A DNA stretch of 64,000 bases from Kribbella sp. NBC_01245 (GCF_036226525.1 NZ_CP108487.1:930001-994000); one strand, 5' to 3'; numbered from the stretch's first letter, positions 27,440 through 38,519 are shown. Notes: a model not told the origin generated them from the letters alone. A program made the numbers and translations.

Positions 27440-29008
27440 CTATTCGCGCCAGCCGGTGAGTTCGACGGACTTGGCGGTGTCGACCCGGAAGGCGAGCCTG
27501 GTCACGAGTTCGGCGCCGGGGAGCAGGTCGAGCTTCCAGGTGACGACTCCGAGGTCGGTGGTTTCGGCCGGCTCCGGTTCGGCGGTGATCGGCTTGACGG
27601 AGATCTCGTGGTCGCGGGGTACCGGCAGCTGATCGAGGAGCGTGACCCGGGCCGGGCGCGGGGTGTGGTTTTCGATCCGGGTCTCGTACTCGACCTCCCG
27701 CCGGCGCGTCGATCCGAGCGTCGCCTTGGTCGCGGTTCGGCGTACCAGTTTGCGCTCGACGCGGATCCGGTCGTCCAGGCCGAGGGCGAGCTCGACGTCT
27801 TCGCCGGGGGCCCACATCGGCAGCGCGGCCGAGCCGACGAAGTCCGCCTCGTGGAAGACAGCGGCTCTTCCGGCGGGCAACGTGTGCGCTGACGAGTTCA
27901 CGACCGTGGCCCGCAGGTGGACGTCGGTTGACCGGACCGGCGCAGTGACGTAGTCCAACTCGGTGTCGAGGTCGACGGACGCGATCGTCGCACGGTGTGA
28001 GGCGCCGTCCGCGGGCACGGCGACCGGTCTCGGTGGGGTGTAGGTCGCCGCCGTGACACCCTGTTCGACGGTCGCGTCGAGGTCGGCAAAGGCGGGCGCC
28101 GCTGCTGCCTGAACGCTCTCGTCGGCGCCGTACGAGGCCTGCCTGGCAACGCCAAAACTCATCGGGGCGCCGGCCGGAGCGAGCGGTACCGGCGGGTGGT
28201 AACGGTCGAGGTACCAGGGGTCGAGCTCAGGTACTTTCGCGGCCACCATGGGGCGAGCCGTCGACAGGGTGAGGTCGCACTCGGGCCAGTCCTCGCCGGT
28301 GTGCTGGGTGATCAGGCCGTACCAGCTCAGTGTCAGCCGATCTCCCGTGAGGCGGATGTCGTACGAGCTGGTCCAGCCGGCGCCGGGCACGACGTACGAA
28401 AGCTCGACCTCCACCTCCGCCTCGGAGTCCAGAGCCAAGCCGATGGCAGCCGAGCGGCGGTCGGGAGTGCGTTGCTGCGCGACCGCGGCAAGCCGACGGT
28501 CGGCGGCCGCGAGTCGTTCCTCGGCCTCGTGCCGCTGCTTGGCGAGCTGCCGTCGTTTCGACCGTACGGCGGTCAACCGGCCGGCCAGAGACTCGGTGAA
28601 CTCGCCCAACTCGACGCTCGCGTCGCCCGCGGCAAGGGTGCGGGCGAATGTGCCCCCGGCTCGTCGGCCCAACTGTGCCAGGAAGGTGTCGAGCTGAGCC
28701 TGGACGTCATCGGCGTCGGTCAGCTCCTCGACCTCGGCCTGGGCCTCGCGGCGTTGGCGCTCCAGTTCGGCCACGGTCTCGTCCGGCGCCTGCGGATGAT
28801 GCCGCATTGCCAGGTCCACCCCGAGCACGGTGGCCGGTCCGCGGCCGGAGACCCGGACGGAGTCTTCCTGCAAGGCGAGCGGGAGCGACTCGACGTACAC
28901 CGTCTGATCACCGGCCGGCGCCGTGATCCTGCCCCGCCGGGTGATCCGGGCCCGGTCGGGATAAACGGCCACGGCCACGATCGGGGCGTCCATCACGAGT
29001 TCGGTCAT
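27440..29008 (-). CDS. DUF4139 (mucoidy inhibitor MuiA-like) protein
   Basis: The 522-residue protein starts with VAVYPDRARITRRGRI, the opening beta module of MuiA-like proteins. Residues ~85-190 form a coiled coil rich in Arg, Glu and Ala (LERQRREAQAEVEEL, RQLAKQRHEAEERLAAADRRL). The DUF4139 part follows with VPGAGWTSSYDIRL, TGEDWPECDLTLSTARP and, near the end, NHTPRPARVTLLDQLPVP. The molecular role of the family is not known. No signal peptide or membrane segment is seen. The gene starts 9 bases after the FAD monooxygenase stop and may be co-transcribed with it. Confidence 0.82.
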   Translation of the reverse strand: MTELVMDAPIVAVAVYPDRARITRRGRITAPAGDQTVYVESLPLALQEDSVRVSGRGPATVLGVDLAMRHHPQAPDETVAELERQRREAQAEVEELTDADDVQAQLDTFLAQLGRRAGGTFARTLAAGDASVELGEFTESLAGRLTAVRSKRRQLAKQRHEAEERLAAADRRLAAVAQQRTPDRRSAAIGLALDSEAEVEVELSYVVPGAGWTSSYDIRLTGDRLTLSWYGLITQHTGEDWPECDLTLSTARPMVAAKVPELDPWYLDRYHPPVPLAPAGAPMSFGVARQASYGADESVQAAAAPAFADLDATVEQGVTAATYTPPRPVAVPADGASHRATIASVDLDTELDYVTAPVRSTDVHLRATVVNSSAHTLPAGRAAVFHEADFVGSAALPMWAPGEDVELALGLDDRIRVERKLVRRTATKATLGSTRRREVEYETRIENHTPRPARVTLLDQLPVPRDHEISVKPITAEPEPAETTDLGVVTWKLDLLPGAELVTRLAFRVDTAKSVELTGWRE

Positions 29009-29017
29009 CTCCCGACA

Positions 29018-30682
29018 CTAACCCGCCGCGGACGCCGTCCGGGCCGGATCGGTGGGATCCGGCCCGGACGGTTCAGGACGCTTCCTGGGGGTCAGGATGC
29101 CCAGTCCTCGGCGGACGGCAGCGGCCACGGTTTGCGGTGTGGGCTCGGCGAGGATCGCCGCGACATGACCATCGGGGCGCACCAGCCATGCCTCGCGCGG
29201 GTTGGCGCCTAGGACGGTCGTGACGGCGTCATCGTGGTCGATGTCCGCCAAGCGGATCACTCGGCAAGGCGCGTTGGTGACCTCCTTAATGGCAGCCGCG
29301 ACGGCGGCCGCGTCGACGTTGTCGGTCGTGAGCACAAGGAGTCCGTCGCGGACGAGTTCGCGCAGACGACTCGCGCCCAGCATGGCGACCGGTACGTCGG
29401 GGACGAGGATGCCCGGGCCGGGCGACGGGGGTTGTCCGCGCAGTGGCCGTCCGGCAAACGGCCTCGAGGGATCGGCGGTGGTCAGCGGCGACTCGACGTA
29501 CCAGAACGGCTCGGCGAACCGTCCGGAATCGACGGCTGCCCGGGCGGCGGGATCGGTGACCGCTGCGTCCAGCAGCGTGCGCCGGGCCTGCCATTGCGTC
29601 TCGTCCTGCGGGACGAGGAACCGCATCGTCGCGCCGGTGACCTCGACGTTCTCCCGAGCCGCCGCGTGCCGCTCGTCGTGGTAGCTGGCCAGCAACGCTT
29701 CGGGGCTCCAGCCGTGCAGCACGAAGGCCAGTTTCCAGGCGGCGTTCTCGGCGTCCGCGACGCCAGAGTTGAGTCCGCGAGCGCCGAACGGCGCGAAAAG
29801 ATGGGCACAATCGCCCGCGAGCAGAACGCGACCGACCCGCATCCGGTCGGCCAGTCGGGAGTGGAACCGATACACCGACTTCCACACGATCTCGTACGGC
29901 GTATCACCGACGATGGACCGTATCCGCGCGTCGAGCGCGCCGCTGGCGACGTCGGCCTCCAGGTCGAAATCGGCCGGCACCTGCCAGTCGATCCGGTACG
30001 TCGAGTCAGGACAGGGGTGGATCAGCACCTGCCGGTCCGGATTCCACTCGGGGTCGAAGTAGAACCGTCGCTCGGTTTCCCACCTGGGGAGTTCGGCACG
30101 GATGTCGCAGATCAGGAATCGATCCTCGAAACTCTGCCCGTCGAAACTGACGTCGAGCAACCTACGGATCTGCTCGCCCCGAGCGCCGGCGCACGCGACT
30201 GCGTACGCCGCCCTGAGCCGAGCACCTGTTCCGCAGGTCACCGTGAGGCCGCTGAGGTCTTCGGTGAGGTCGACCACCTCATGTCCCCAGCGAACGTCGA
30301 TCAAGGGCTGGTCGGCGATGCGGTCGTCGAGAAGCTGTTCGGTGCGGCTCTGAGAGATGTTCACGAAGGGCGGCAACGACGACTTACCCGGGTCGGCGAA
30401 CGACCACGCGAAGAGCTCGCGATCCCGGTAGAAGGTCCGGGCGGTGGTCCAGGTCAGCCCTTCGGCGGCGATCTGTTCGGCCCCGACTGCGGCCCACACG
30501 TCGAGCACGTCGCGTTGCTGGCAGATCGCCTTCGATCCCACGGCGTCCCGCGCCGCCCGTTGGTCGAGCAGTAGGACCGGGATGCCCCAGCGGGCGAGCA
30601 AAAGGGCGGTCGTCTGCCCGACCGGTCCGTTGCCGAGAACCGCTACCGGCGGACTGTCGTACCGAGGTGCCCGGGCGTTCAT
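29018..30682 (-). CDS. FAD-dependent monooxygenase (PheA/TfdB-like aromatic hydroxylase family)
   Basis: The product is 554 residues from ATG at 30682. The Rossmann motif AVLGNGPVGQTTALLLARWG opens the FAD domain, and the second FAD motif VGRVLLAGDCAHLFAPFGARG lies near residue 290, followed by GLNSGVADAENAAWKL. The C-terminal ~150 residues match the thioredoxin-like dimer domain of phenol-hydroxylase-type enzymes. These enzymes hydroxylate aromatic rings with NAD(P)H and oxygen. The start overlaps the stop of the metallo-beta-lactamase-fold gene (ATGA), so the two enzymes probably act in one pathway for an aromatic compound that is not identified. Confidence 0.85.
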   Translation of the reverse strand: MNARAPRYDSPPVAVLGNGPVGQTTALLLARWGIPVLLLDQRAARDAVGSKAICQQRDVLDVWAAVGAEQIAAEGLTWTTARTFYRDRELFAWSFADPGKSSLPPFVNISQSRTEQLLDDRIADQPLIDVRWGHEVVDLTEDLSGLTVTCGTGARLRAAYAVACAGARGEQIRRLLDVSFDGQSFEDRFLICDIRAELPRWETERRFYFDPEWNPDRQVLIHPCPDSTYRIDWQVPADFDLEADVASGALDARIRSIVGDTPYEIVWKSVYRFHSRLADRMRVGRVLLAGDCAHLFAPFGARGLNSGVADAENAAWKLAFVLHGWSPEALLASYHDERHAAARENVEVTGATMRFLVPQDETQWQARRTLLDAAVTDPAARAAVDSGRFAEPFWYVESPLTTADPSRPFAGRPLRGQPPSPGPGILVPDVPVAMLGASRLRELVRDGLLVLTTDNVDAAAVAAAIKEVTNAPCRVIRLADIDHDDAVTTVLGANPREAWLVRPDGHVAAILAEPTPQTVAAAVRRGLGILTPRKRPEPSGPDPTDPARTASAAG

Positions 30683-31641
30683 GTCTGCAGCCGATCCCAG
30701 ACCTCTCGGTCGCGCTGGCTGGTCCAGATCCGGGGCCAGTCGATCCCGTCGAGCTCGTCCCACACCCGCTGGACGTCGAAAGGCAGGCAGTGCTCGAAGA
30801 TCGGCCAGCGACCGAACTTCGGTGCCAGTGCCTCGTGCGTGGACTCGAACGCTTCCTTCAGTGTGCCGCCCGCCGCGTGCACCGTGCCGACCTTCTTTCG
30901 CATCACCAGCAGGAAGTCGCGAGTCTGCTCGATCGCCGCGTCGACCGCGGCACGGCCCTGCGGAACCGCGCCCCGCCCACCGACAAGCGTCTCGGCCTCG
31001 AACGCCTTGACCCGGTCGAGTGTCGTTGTCGACCAGTCCGTGTGGAAGGCATCGCCGGTGTACAGGGCGGCTTGCGCCTCCACCAGGTCGCCCGCGAAGA
31101 GCACCCGTGGCCGTGGCAGCCAGGCGACGATGTCGCCTGCTGTGTGGCCGCGGCCGCAGTACTGGAGGACCAACTCCCCGCGGTCACCGCCGAGGTCGAT
31201 GGTCAACCGGTCGGAGAAGGTCAGGTCTGGCCAGGTCAGGCCCGGGATCGACGCCGGTTCCTTGAACAGCCGCGGCATCCGGCCGTACTCGCTTTCCCAG
31301 TCCTCCTTGCCGCGTTCCTGGATCAGCTTGCGGGTGTTCTCGTGTGCCACGATCACCTCAGCACCGAAAGCCGACGCTCCGAGCACCCGTACGGCGTGGT
31401 AGTGGCTGAGCACCAGGTATCGCACCGGCTTGTCGGTGTGTTCACGCAATCGGTCCAGCCACTCGCGCGCTGCCACCGGGGTCGCGCGGGCCTCGAACGC
31501 GACGATGAAGTCCTCGCCCTCGATCGCGCCGACGTTCGGATCGCCCGCCGCGGTCAGCGCGTACACCCCGTCGGCGAGTACCTCCAGGGTCTCGGCCTTT
31601 TCGCCCAGATCGGCCGACGATGCGAACGGCTTCGCTGTCAT
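30679..31641 (-). CDS. Metallo-beta-lactamase-fold hydrolase with altered metal motif
   Basis: From the ATG at 31641 (GAGGAG upstream) the protein is 320 residues. The MBL fold is seen in FIVAFEARATPVAAREWLDRL, the first motif LSHYHAVRVLGASAFGAEVIV, GRGHTAGDIVAWLPRPRVLFAGDL and the C-terminal helix. The canonical HxHxDH is HYHAVR here: the Asp and third His are missing. The downstream GHTAGD and FAGD metal positions are kept. One-metal or altered-metal variants exist, so it may still be active. It is co-transcribed with the FAD monooxygenase. Confidence 0.8.
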   Translation of the reverse strand: MTAKPFASSADLGEKAETLEVLADGVYALTAAGDPNVGAIEGEDFIVAFEARATPVAAREWLDRLREHTDKPVRYLVLSHYHAVRVLGASAFGAEVIVAHENTRKLIQERGKEDWESEYGRMPRLFKEPASIPGLTWPDLTFSDRLTIDLGGDRGELVLQYCGRGHTAGDIVAWLPRPRVLFAGDLVEAQAALYTGDAFHTDWSTTTLDRVKAFEAETLVGGRGAVPQGRAAVDAAIEQTRDFLLVMRKKVGTVHAAGGTLKEAFESTHEALAPKFGRWPIFEHCLPFDVQRVWDELDGIDWPRIWTSQRDREVWDRLQT

Positions 31642-31696
31642 GGTGCACTCCTCTTCAGTTCGGGTCATGCCGCTGCCGGCGGGTCACCGTCGCCAG

Positions 31697-32047
31697 CTAT
31701 TCTCGCAAGACTTTCTCCATCGCTTTTCCCTTTGCCAACTCATCGATGAGCTTGTCCAGGTACCGAATCTCTCGCATGGTCGGTTCCTCGATATCTTCTA
31801 CTCGAACACCACAGACCACGCCTTTGATCAGAGCTCGCGAGGGATTCAGCCGAGGAGCTTTCGCAAAGAAGGTCTCGAGGTCTGTCTGATTCTCCAGTTG
31901 GGCTTCGAACTCATCCTGGCTGTATCCGGTCAACCAGCGGATGACCTCATCGACTTCCGTCTTTACGCGTCCTTTTCTCTCCACCTTGGCGACATAAAGG
32001 GGATAGACGCTCGCAAAGCTTGTCGTATAGATCCGGGGCTTTGTCAT
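31697..32047 (-). CDS. DUF2200-family protein
   Basis: The 116-residue protein matches DUF2200 end to end: [59 protein letters not shown] and [23 protein letters not shown]. The family is widespread, cytoplasmic and of unknown function. By hand count, 31861-31980 is 63 G+C in 120 bases, clearly below the ~68% of the adjacent gene, which points to recent acquisition. The stop is about 55 bases from the start of the MBL gene, so co-transcription is possible but not evident. Confidence 0.85.
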   Translation of the reverse strand: MTKPRIYTTSFASVYPLYVAKVERKGRVKTEVDEVIRWLTGYSQDEFEAQLENQTDLETFFAKAPRLNPSRALIKGVVCGVRVEDIEEPTMREIRYLDKLIDELAKGKAMEKVLRE

Positions 32048-32131
32048 AACGCTCCTTTGGCTGTCATTCTCGCGACCACTGGAGTCGGAAGCGCCGCGGC
32101 GGATGGTTGGTGTAAAGAATAGTGCCGTCGT

Positions 32132-33115
32132 TCAGACTGATCTGCGGCGGAAGACGGTTCGGTAGTCGCGGGGACGTCGGCCGATGTGTCTTGCGAAGAG
32201 GGCGGCGAAGGTACCGGAGTCCTGGTATCCGACGGTGGCCGAGATGCTGGCGACGGTCAGGTCGGTCGTCTCGAGCAGGTGGCGAGCGCGACGAACGCGC
32301 GAGCCTTGCAGGTACTCGAGCGGGCTTGAGCCGGTCTCGTCCGCGAAGCGCCGCAACAAGGTACGGGTGCTGACGTCGAGACTACGAGCCAGGACCGCGA
32401 GGTCGTACCGGGCGGCCAGATTCTGGTCGAGTTGGCGCATTACCCGCCTGGAGAACTCGTGGCCGGTTGTCGGGAGCAGCCGCGAATCGACGTACGGCGC
32501 CTGGGAGGAGCGGGCGCCGTCGAGCAGCGCGACGTGTGCGGCTTTCCGCGCGACCTCGGACCCGCTGTGCGCGCGAATCAGCTCCAGCGCGAAGTCGTAC
32601 ATGGCACTGAAGGCCGCAGTCGTGGTCACCCCTGTATCGGTGACGACGATCTGCCCGGCCTGGACCTCGGTGTCCGGACAACGGCGTGCCAGCTCGTCCG
32701 CGAACAGCCAGGAGGTCGTCGCCCGGCGACCCTCGAGCACGCCGGCTTCGGCAAGCAGGAAAGCCCCCACGCAGATCGAGACGACGCCGTTCCCGGTCGC
32801 GGCATGCGCTCGGATCGCTGCGATCTCGGGAGTCAATGCCGCGAGCATCGATTCCACCTCGAGCCCCGGCCCGAGTTCGAAGCCGGGCACCACCAGGACG
32901 TCCACCTGACGCAGGGGTGAAACCGCAACGGCCGCGCCGCCCGATGCGATGACCCGCCGACGAGGTGACACCACCGTCACCTCGTAGCCGCTCTGCTCCG
33001 GACCGGCGAGGTGCGCGGCCATCGTCAGAAGATCAGGGACGCCGAACACCTCGGAAGCAAAACAGCCCGGATAGGCCAGAACGCCAACCCGCAATGCACC
33101 CACGATCTTCTCCAA
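32132..33115 (-). CDS. GlxA-family transcriptional regulator (DJ-1/PfpI-like plus AraC helix-turn-helix)
   Basis: The 327-residue protein has an N-terminal DJ-1/PfpI-like domain (about 8-180), including VVPGFELGPGLEVE and the nucleophile-elbow region VVSICVGAFLLAEAGVLEGR with a Cys. The C-terminal AraC domain (about 220-320) has two helix-turn-helix units: DLAVLARSLDVSTRTLLRRF and VASISATVGYQDSGTFAALF. Such proteins activate genes for catabolism of small compounds. It is divergent from the dienelactone hydrolase (76 bases between starts), which is its most likely target. Confidence 0.85.
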   Translation of the reverse strand: MEKIVGALRVGVLAYPGCFASEVFGVPDLLTMAAHLAGPEQSGYEVTVVSPRRRVIASGGAAVAVSPLRQVDVLVVPGFELGPGLEVESMLAALTPEIAAIRAHAATGNGVVSICVGAFLLAEAGVLEGRRATTSWLFADELARRCPDTEVQAGQIVVTDTGVTTTAAFSAMYDFALELIRAHSGSEVARKAAHVALLDGARSSQAPYVDSRLLPTTGHEFSRRVMRQLDQNLAARYDLAVLARSLDVSTRTLLRRFADETGSSPLEYLQGSRVRRARHLLETTDLTVASISATVGYQDSGTFAALFARHIGRRPRDYRTVFRRRSV

Positions 33116-33191
33116 CCTGTGGCGAGATCACCTTAATACCTGGCGATCTGGCCACTGGGCAAGCAAGAAGGCGCGCGGTCAGTATGTCGGC

Positions 33192-33992
33192 ATGAACGAC
33201 GCGATTGCGGACTTCGCCGACCGGCTCGTGGACGTCGACGGGGTGGTGAAGACGGTGTACGTCGCTGGGTCCGGGCCGGCGGTGGTTCTGATGCCGGAGA
33301 TGCCGGGAATCAGCCCTGACGTGCTCCGGTTCGCGCGGTGGCTCGCCGACGCGGGGTTCACCGTCTACGTGCCATCTCTCTTCGGCGTCGACGGCGCCTA
33401 TCCGACCACCGTAGAAGGTGAGCGCATCGCACGCCGCGCGTGTGTCAGCGCCGAGTTCCGCGCGTTCGCCGGGGGTGGTACCAGCCCCGTCACGGCCTGG
33501 CTCCGTGGACTCGCGCGCCAGGCCCATGCCGATTGCGGAGGCCCTGGTATCGGCGCGATCGGCTTGTGCTTCACCGGCAATTTCGCACTCACCATGGCTC
33601 TCGAACCGGCCGTCATCGCACCTGTGGTCAACCACCCCTCGTTACCTCTCGATGATCCCGCCGGTCTCGAACTGAGCGAGGACGACGCGGTCGCGGTCCG
33701 GGACCGGATCAACCGTGACGGCCTCTCGGTTCTCGCCTATCGCTTCGATAGCGATCGCTGGTGCACCGGGCAACGGTTCGCCGCGTACCGGAAGCTGCTC
33801 GGCGACGCGTTCGACGGACGCGTCCTGCCGGGAAACTCCGCGAACACCGAGCCGCCACCGTTCTTTCGCGACGTGGTGCAGACACCGCACAGCGTCGTGA
33901 CCGCTCATTTCGTCGACGAGGAGGGACACCCGACGGTGCAGGCCAGAGACGAGATCCTCGCCCATCTGACCGCCCGCCTGCGCCCATCCTGA
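33192..33992 (+). CDS. Dienelactone hydrolase family protein
   Basis: The 266-residue alpha/beta hydrolase has the family nucleophile elbow GAIGLCFTGNFAL with Cys as nucleophile. The Asp lies in the AYRFDSDRWC region and the catalytic His in VDEEGHPTVQAR. Typical members hydrolyse 4-carboxymethylenebutenolide or related lactones in ring-cleavage pathways, but the family is broad. It is divergent from the GlxA-type regulator. No other ring-cleavage enzyme is nearby apart from the FAD monooxygenase. Confidence 0.82.
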   Translation: MNDAIADFADRLVDVDGVVKTVYVAGSGPAVVLMPEMPGISPDVLRFARWLADAGFTVYVPSLFGVDGAYPTTVEGERIARRACVSAEFRAFAGGGTSPVTAWLRGLARQAHADCGGPGIGAIGLCFTGNFALTMALEPAVIAPVVNHPSLPLDDPAGLELSEDDAVAVRDRINRDGLSVLAYRFDSDRWCTGQRFAAYRKLLGDAFDGRVLPGNSANTEPPPFFRDVVQTPHSVVTAHFVDEEGHPTVQARDEILAHLTARLRPS

Positions 33993-34030
33993 CGGGACGC
34001 GCCCCCGGCGAGGTGCCGAGGGCGCGCGTC
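33991..34030. terminator. Convergent-gene terminator hairpin
   Basis: A stem of 7 + 4 bp (33998-34009 with 34015-34026, one C-A mismatch) closes a 5-base loop; GAC/GTC pairs extend it at the base. It lies between the ends of the dienelactone hydrolase and GH48 genes. Confidence 0.55.
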
Positions 34031-34044
34031 AAGCCACGCCTGGG

Positions 34045-36972
34045 TTACCCGAACAGCTCGGCGTGCAGCGAGAACGCCGTGGCGATCTCGGCCTGCGCCC
34101 AGAACCGGTGATAGGTGAAGGTCGGAGCCGGGCCGCCGTTCAAGTGCTGCTGCACCTTCGGCCAGTCCGGGTCGTTCTTGAAGTACGACCGGATCGACAG
34201 GAACGTGGAGTCCTGGCCGATCACGTCGCCGTTCGGCATCTTGCCCGTCCAGCCCGGCGGGACGTACGTGCCCTCGCCGGTCGTCGCGTTGTACGTGTCG
34301 TCGAAGCGGCCGTAGTCGCTCCGCGTCTCCGGGATGGCGATGCCCTTGGCGTCCTGGTGCGCCAGCAACGCCGTGAGCAGACCCTCACCGGTGGACCGCG
34401 CCGGGGCGGTGCCCGACTTGGCCGCGTAGTTCAGCAGGGTCTTGGCGAACGCCGCCGCCACGCCGACGTCCTGGCTGTGGTTGAGCACGCTGACCCGCAG
34501 GTTCGCGTTCGCGCCCGGCGTGCCCGGGTTCCACGTGTCGGGCGCACCGGTCCATTGCAGATCCGACGGGATCTGGAAGTTCCCGCTCGTGCCCACAGTG
34601 GTGTTCGCGATGGCCCACGGCACCCACTTGTCCAGGATCTTCTTCGCCCGCGCGTCACCGGTCATCCGGTACAGCGCGGCCGTGCGCTCCATCTGCCACA
34701 CCTGGAAGCCGAACCACCGGTTCGACGGCGGGTCGCGCCAGACCGGATGGGCGTCGTAGAACATGCCGTAGAACGTCGGCGTGCCCGGGGGAGGCGTGCC
34801 GTAGTTGCCTTCCCAGCTGTTCGTGACACCGCCGGCGATCCCGCCGTCGGCCGACTGCAGCCATTGCAGGACTTCCAGCTGCCGGTCCATGCTCTTGGCC
34901 CAGTCCTGCTGACCCGTGGCCGACTTCGGCTTCAACGAGGGAACCTTCGCGAGCGCGTACGCCGCCAGCGGGTTCTGGTAGCCCTGGTGCGAGGCGCCGG
35001 TACCGATGCGCCACGCCCAGCCCGCCGAAGTGTCCGTCGCGCCACCCCACGCGTAGTACCAGGACATCAGGTAGTGCGAGCTGTCCTTGCCGGTGGCACC
35101 GGGGCAGGTCGCGGCTCCCACACAGTTGCCGACCTTCTTGAAGTACTTGTCGAACATCGCGTACCTCAGGTAGTCGCCCATCTTCGCGGCCTTCTCCAGC
35201 TCCGGCGCGATCAGGGCCTGCTTTCCTTGCGCGGTCGCCCACTGTTCGGCGAACAACGCCACCTGCACCGCACGGGCGTCCGCGTCCGGTGCGTTGGTGT
35301 ACTTCCACTGCTTGGCGTACGAGCTGTCCTTGGTGAACAGGTCCAGATACCCGTTGGGACCGCCGTGCTTGAACGTGTCGCACGACGGCTGCGGGATGGT
35401 CTCCCACACCGACTCCGACGAGCCGCGCTGATAGGTGTTGATGTACGACGGTGCCGTGGTGCCGTCGCCACACCGGCCGAAACCGAGGGTGTTGTCGACA
35501 TCGATCAGCCAGTGCATGCCGTAGATGTCGTTGGTGCCGTACGCGGACTTCAGTTCAGCGGCGATCGGGTCCTGACCCACTGAGACGGCCGGGTCCAGTA
35601 CGGACGGATACTTGTCCATCCGGTCGTGCTCGGGCGCGTAGGTGGCGGGCTTGGCCGGGCTGTACTTGTCGTTGGTCGGCTGATCGGCCTTGGCTGGGAT
35701 GATGAACTTCTCCATCGAGGCCCACGCCGACTTGAACGGAGCCCAGTCCCCGCTGATCTTGCCGTAGCTCGCCTCCAGCCACAGGTAGTAGCTGAACGCC
35801 TCCGAGGTCGTCTGGTGCCCGTGGTCCGGCGCCTCGACCATCAGCGTCTCCACCGCGTGGTACGGCACCAGCAAGTCGCCGAACTTGCGGAAGTAGCCGC
35901 TGGCCGGGTCCTTGATCTTGTTGTACTGAGTAAGGAACGCCTCCTGGAACGGAGGGATGGTCGCCGAGATCTCCTTGACGGTCACCGAGGCCGCCGCATA
36001 ACCGGTCGCGGTGGCGGAGAAGACGGCTGACACCAGGTCGCCGCCGTTGGCCGCCGAGGTGACCGTCACGTTCTGCGGCGTGTTCCAGTTCGTCGTGGTG
36101 AACGTCAGGGATGTCGGTGCCACCGTGAGGTCAGCGCTGCCCGACGAGCGGGCCACCGCCACCGTCACCGAGGACGACGGCTGACTCGCCAGCGTCACGC
36201 CGTACGGCACTGTGCCGCCCTGCTTGACGTTGAGCGTCGTCGGCGTGGCCACGATCGTCGCCCCGGCCAGCACCTTGATCGGCACGGGTGCCGTCGTGGT
36301 CGCGAGGCCGCGCTCGTCGGTCGCGCGAGCCGCGATGGCGTGGTCACCGACGGACGCACCCGGCCAAGAGCCCTGGTACGGAGCGGTCAGGTCGGTGGCG
36401 ACCACGACGCCGTCGGCCAGGAACTCGACCTTCGACACCGTGCCGTCGCTGTCGGACGCGGTGGCCTCGAGCGGGATCGCCTGCCCGTTCTGGAACGACT
36501 GACCCGCTGTCGGCGAGGTCACCGCCACAGTCGGGGCCTTGTTGCCACCGGTGCACGACACGCCATTGACCGCGAAGTCGGACGGTTTGCCGTTCGTCGC
36601 TCCTCTTGTGCCCTGGAAACCGACGGTCGCGGTGCCGCCGGTGCCGATGTTCCTGTTCCAGTCCACCGGTGTGACGGTGACCTTGGCACCGGACTGCGTG
36701 TGGCTGCCGTTCCACAGGTTCGTCACCTGCTGGCCGTCCGGGAAGGTCCAGGTGAGGGTCCACCCGTTGATCGGGTCGCCTTCGTTCTTGATCGTCACGT
36801 CGGCGACGAAACCGTTGCCCCACTCATTCACGACGTTGTAGTTCACCGAGCAGGCCACGGCGGCATGCGCCACCGGCGCAACCAGCGGCATGATTCCCAC
36901 CGCCATCGCCATCGCTACTGCCAAGGCAAGCGGTCTGGTGCGCCACCGTCTCGCTCTCGTCCGGTTCCTCAT
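34045..36972 (-). CDS. GH48 cellobiohydrolase with N-terminal CBM2
   Basis: The 975-residue secreted enzyme starts at 36972, after GGAGGA, with a signal peptide ending PVAHA. A CBM2 (about 38-140; CSVNYNVVNEWGNGF, NGWTLTWTFPDGQQ) is followed by two small Ig-like modules (about 145-235 with APTVAVTSPTAGQSF, and 236-335 with TLNVKQGGTVPYGV). GH48 occupies about 340-975 (FLTQYNKIKDPASGYFRKFG, EAPDHGHQTTSEAFSYYLW, DIYGMHWLIDVDNTLGFG). GH48 enzymes are processive, inverting cellulases that work from reducing ends and are usually the main component of actinobacterial cellulose degradation. It is divergent from a GH6 enzyme with two CelR operators between them, one close to its promoter. Confidence 0.93.
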   Translation of the reverse strand: MRNRTRARRWRTRPLALAVAMAMAVGIMPLVAPVAHAAVACSVNYNVVNEWGNGFVADVTIKNEGDPINGWTLTWTFPDGQQVTNLWNGSHTQSGAKVTVTPVDWNRNIGTGGTATVGFQGTRGATNGKPSDFAVNGVSCTGGNKAPTVAVTSPTAGQSFQNGQAIPLEATASDSDGTVSKVEFLADGVVVATDLTAPYQGSWPGASVGDHAIAARATDERGLATTTAPVPIKVLAGATIVATPTTLNVKQGGTVPYGVTLASQPSSSVTVAVARSSGSADLTVAPTSLTFTTTNWNTPQNVTVTSAANGGDLVSAVFSATATGYAAASVTVKEISATIPPFQEAFLTQYNKIKDPASGYFRKFGDLLVPYHAVETLMVEAPDHGHQTTSEAFSYYLWLEASYGKISGDWAPFKSAWASMEKFIIPAKADQPTNDKYSPAKPATYAPEHDRMDKYPSVLDPAVSVGQDPIAAELKSAYGTNDIYGMHWLIDVDNTLGFGRCGDGTTAPSYINTYQRGSSESVWETIPQPSCDTFKHGGPNGYLDLFTKDSSYAKQWKYTNAPDADARAVQVALFAEQWATAQGKQALIAPELEKAAKMGDYLRYAMFDKYFKKVGNCVGAATCPGATGKDSSHYLMSWYYAWGGATDTSAGWAWRIGTGASHQGYQNPLAAYALAKVPSLKPKSATGQQDWAKSMDRQLEVLQWLQSADGGIAGGVTNSWEGNYGTPPPGTPTFYGMFYDAHPVWRDPPSNRWFGFQVWQMERTAALYRMTGDARAKKILDKWVPWAIANTTVGTSGNFQIPSDLQWTGAPDTWNPGTPGANANLRVSVLNHSQDVGVAAAFAKTLLNYAAKSGTAPARSTGEGLLTALLAHQDAKGIAIPETRSDYGRFDDTYNATTGEGTYVPPGWTGKMPNGDVIGQDSTFLSIRSYFKNDPDWPKVQQHLNGGPAPTFTYHRFWAQAEIATAFSLHAELFG

Positions 36973-37017
36973 CCGTCCTCCTCCGTCATGGGTCAGCTGC
37001 AGGGTCTCCAGGCGGTC

Positions 37018-37031
37018 TGGGAGCGCTCCCA
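37018..37031. promoter_or_regulatory. CelR/CebR-type operator (GH48 side)
   Basis: The perfect palindrome TGGGAGCGCTCCCA is the known CelR/CebR site, where a LacI-family repressor binds and is released by cellobiose. It lies 46 bases before the GH48 start. The regulator gene is not in this window. Confidence 0.88.
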
Positions 37032-37077
37032 CTCCTGGCAACGTAAGGCCGGGCTGCGTGTGCGAGAAGGGCCCTAA

Positions 37078-38517
<1,440 letters not shown>

Positions 38518-38519
38518 AC

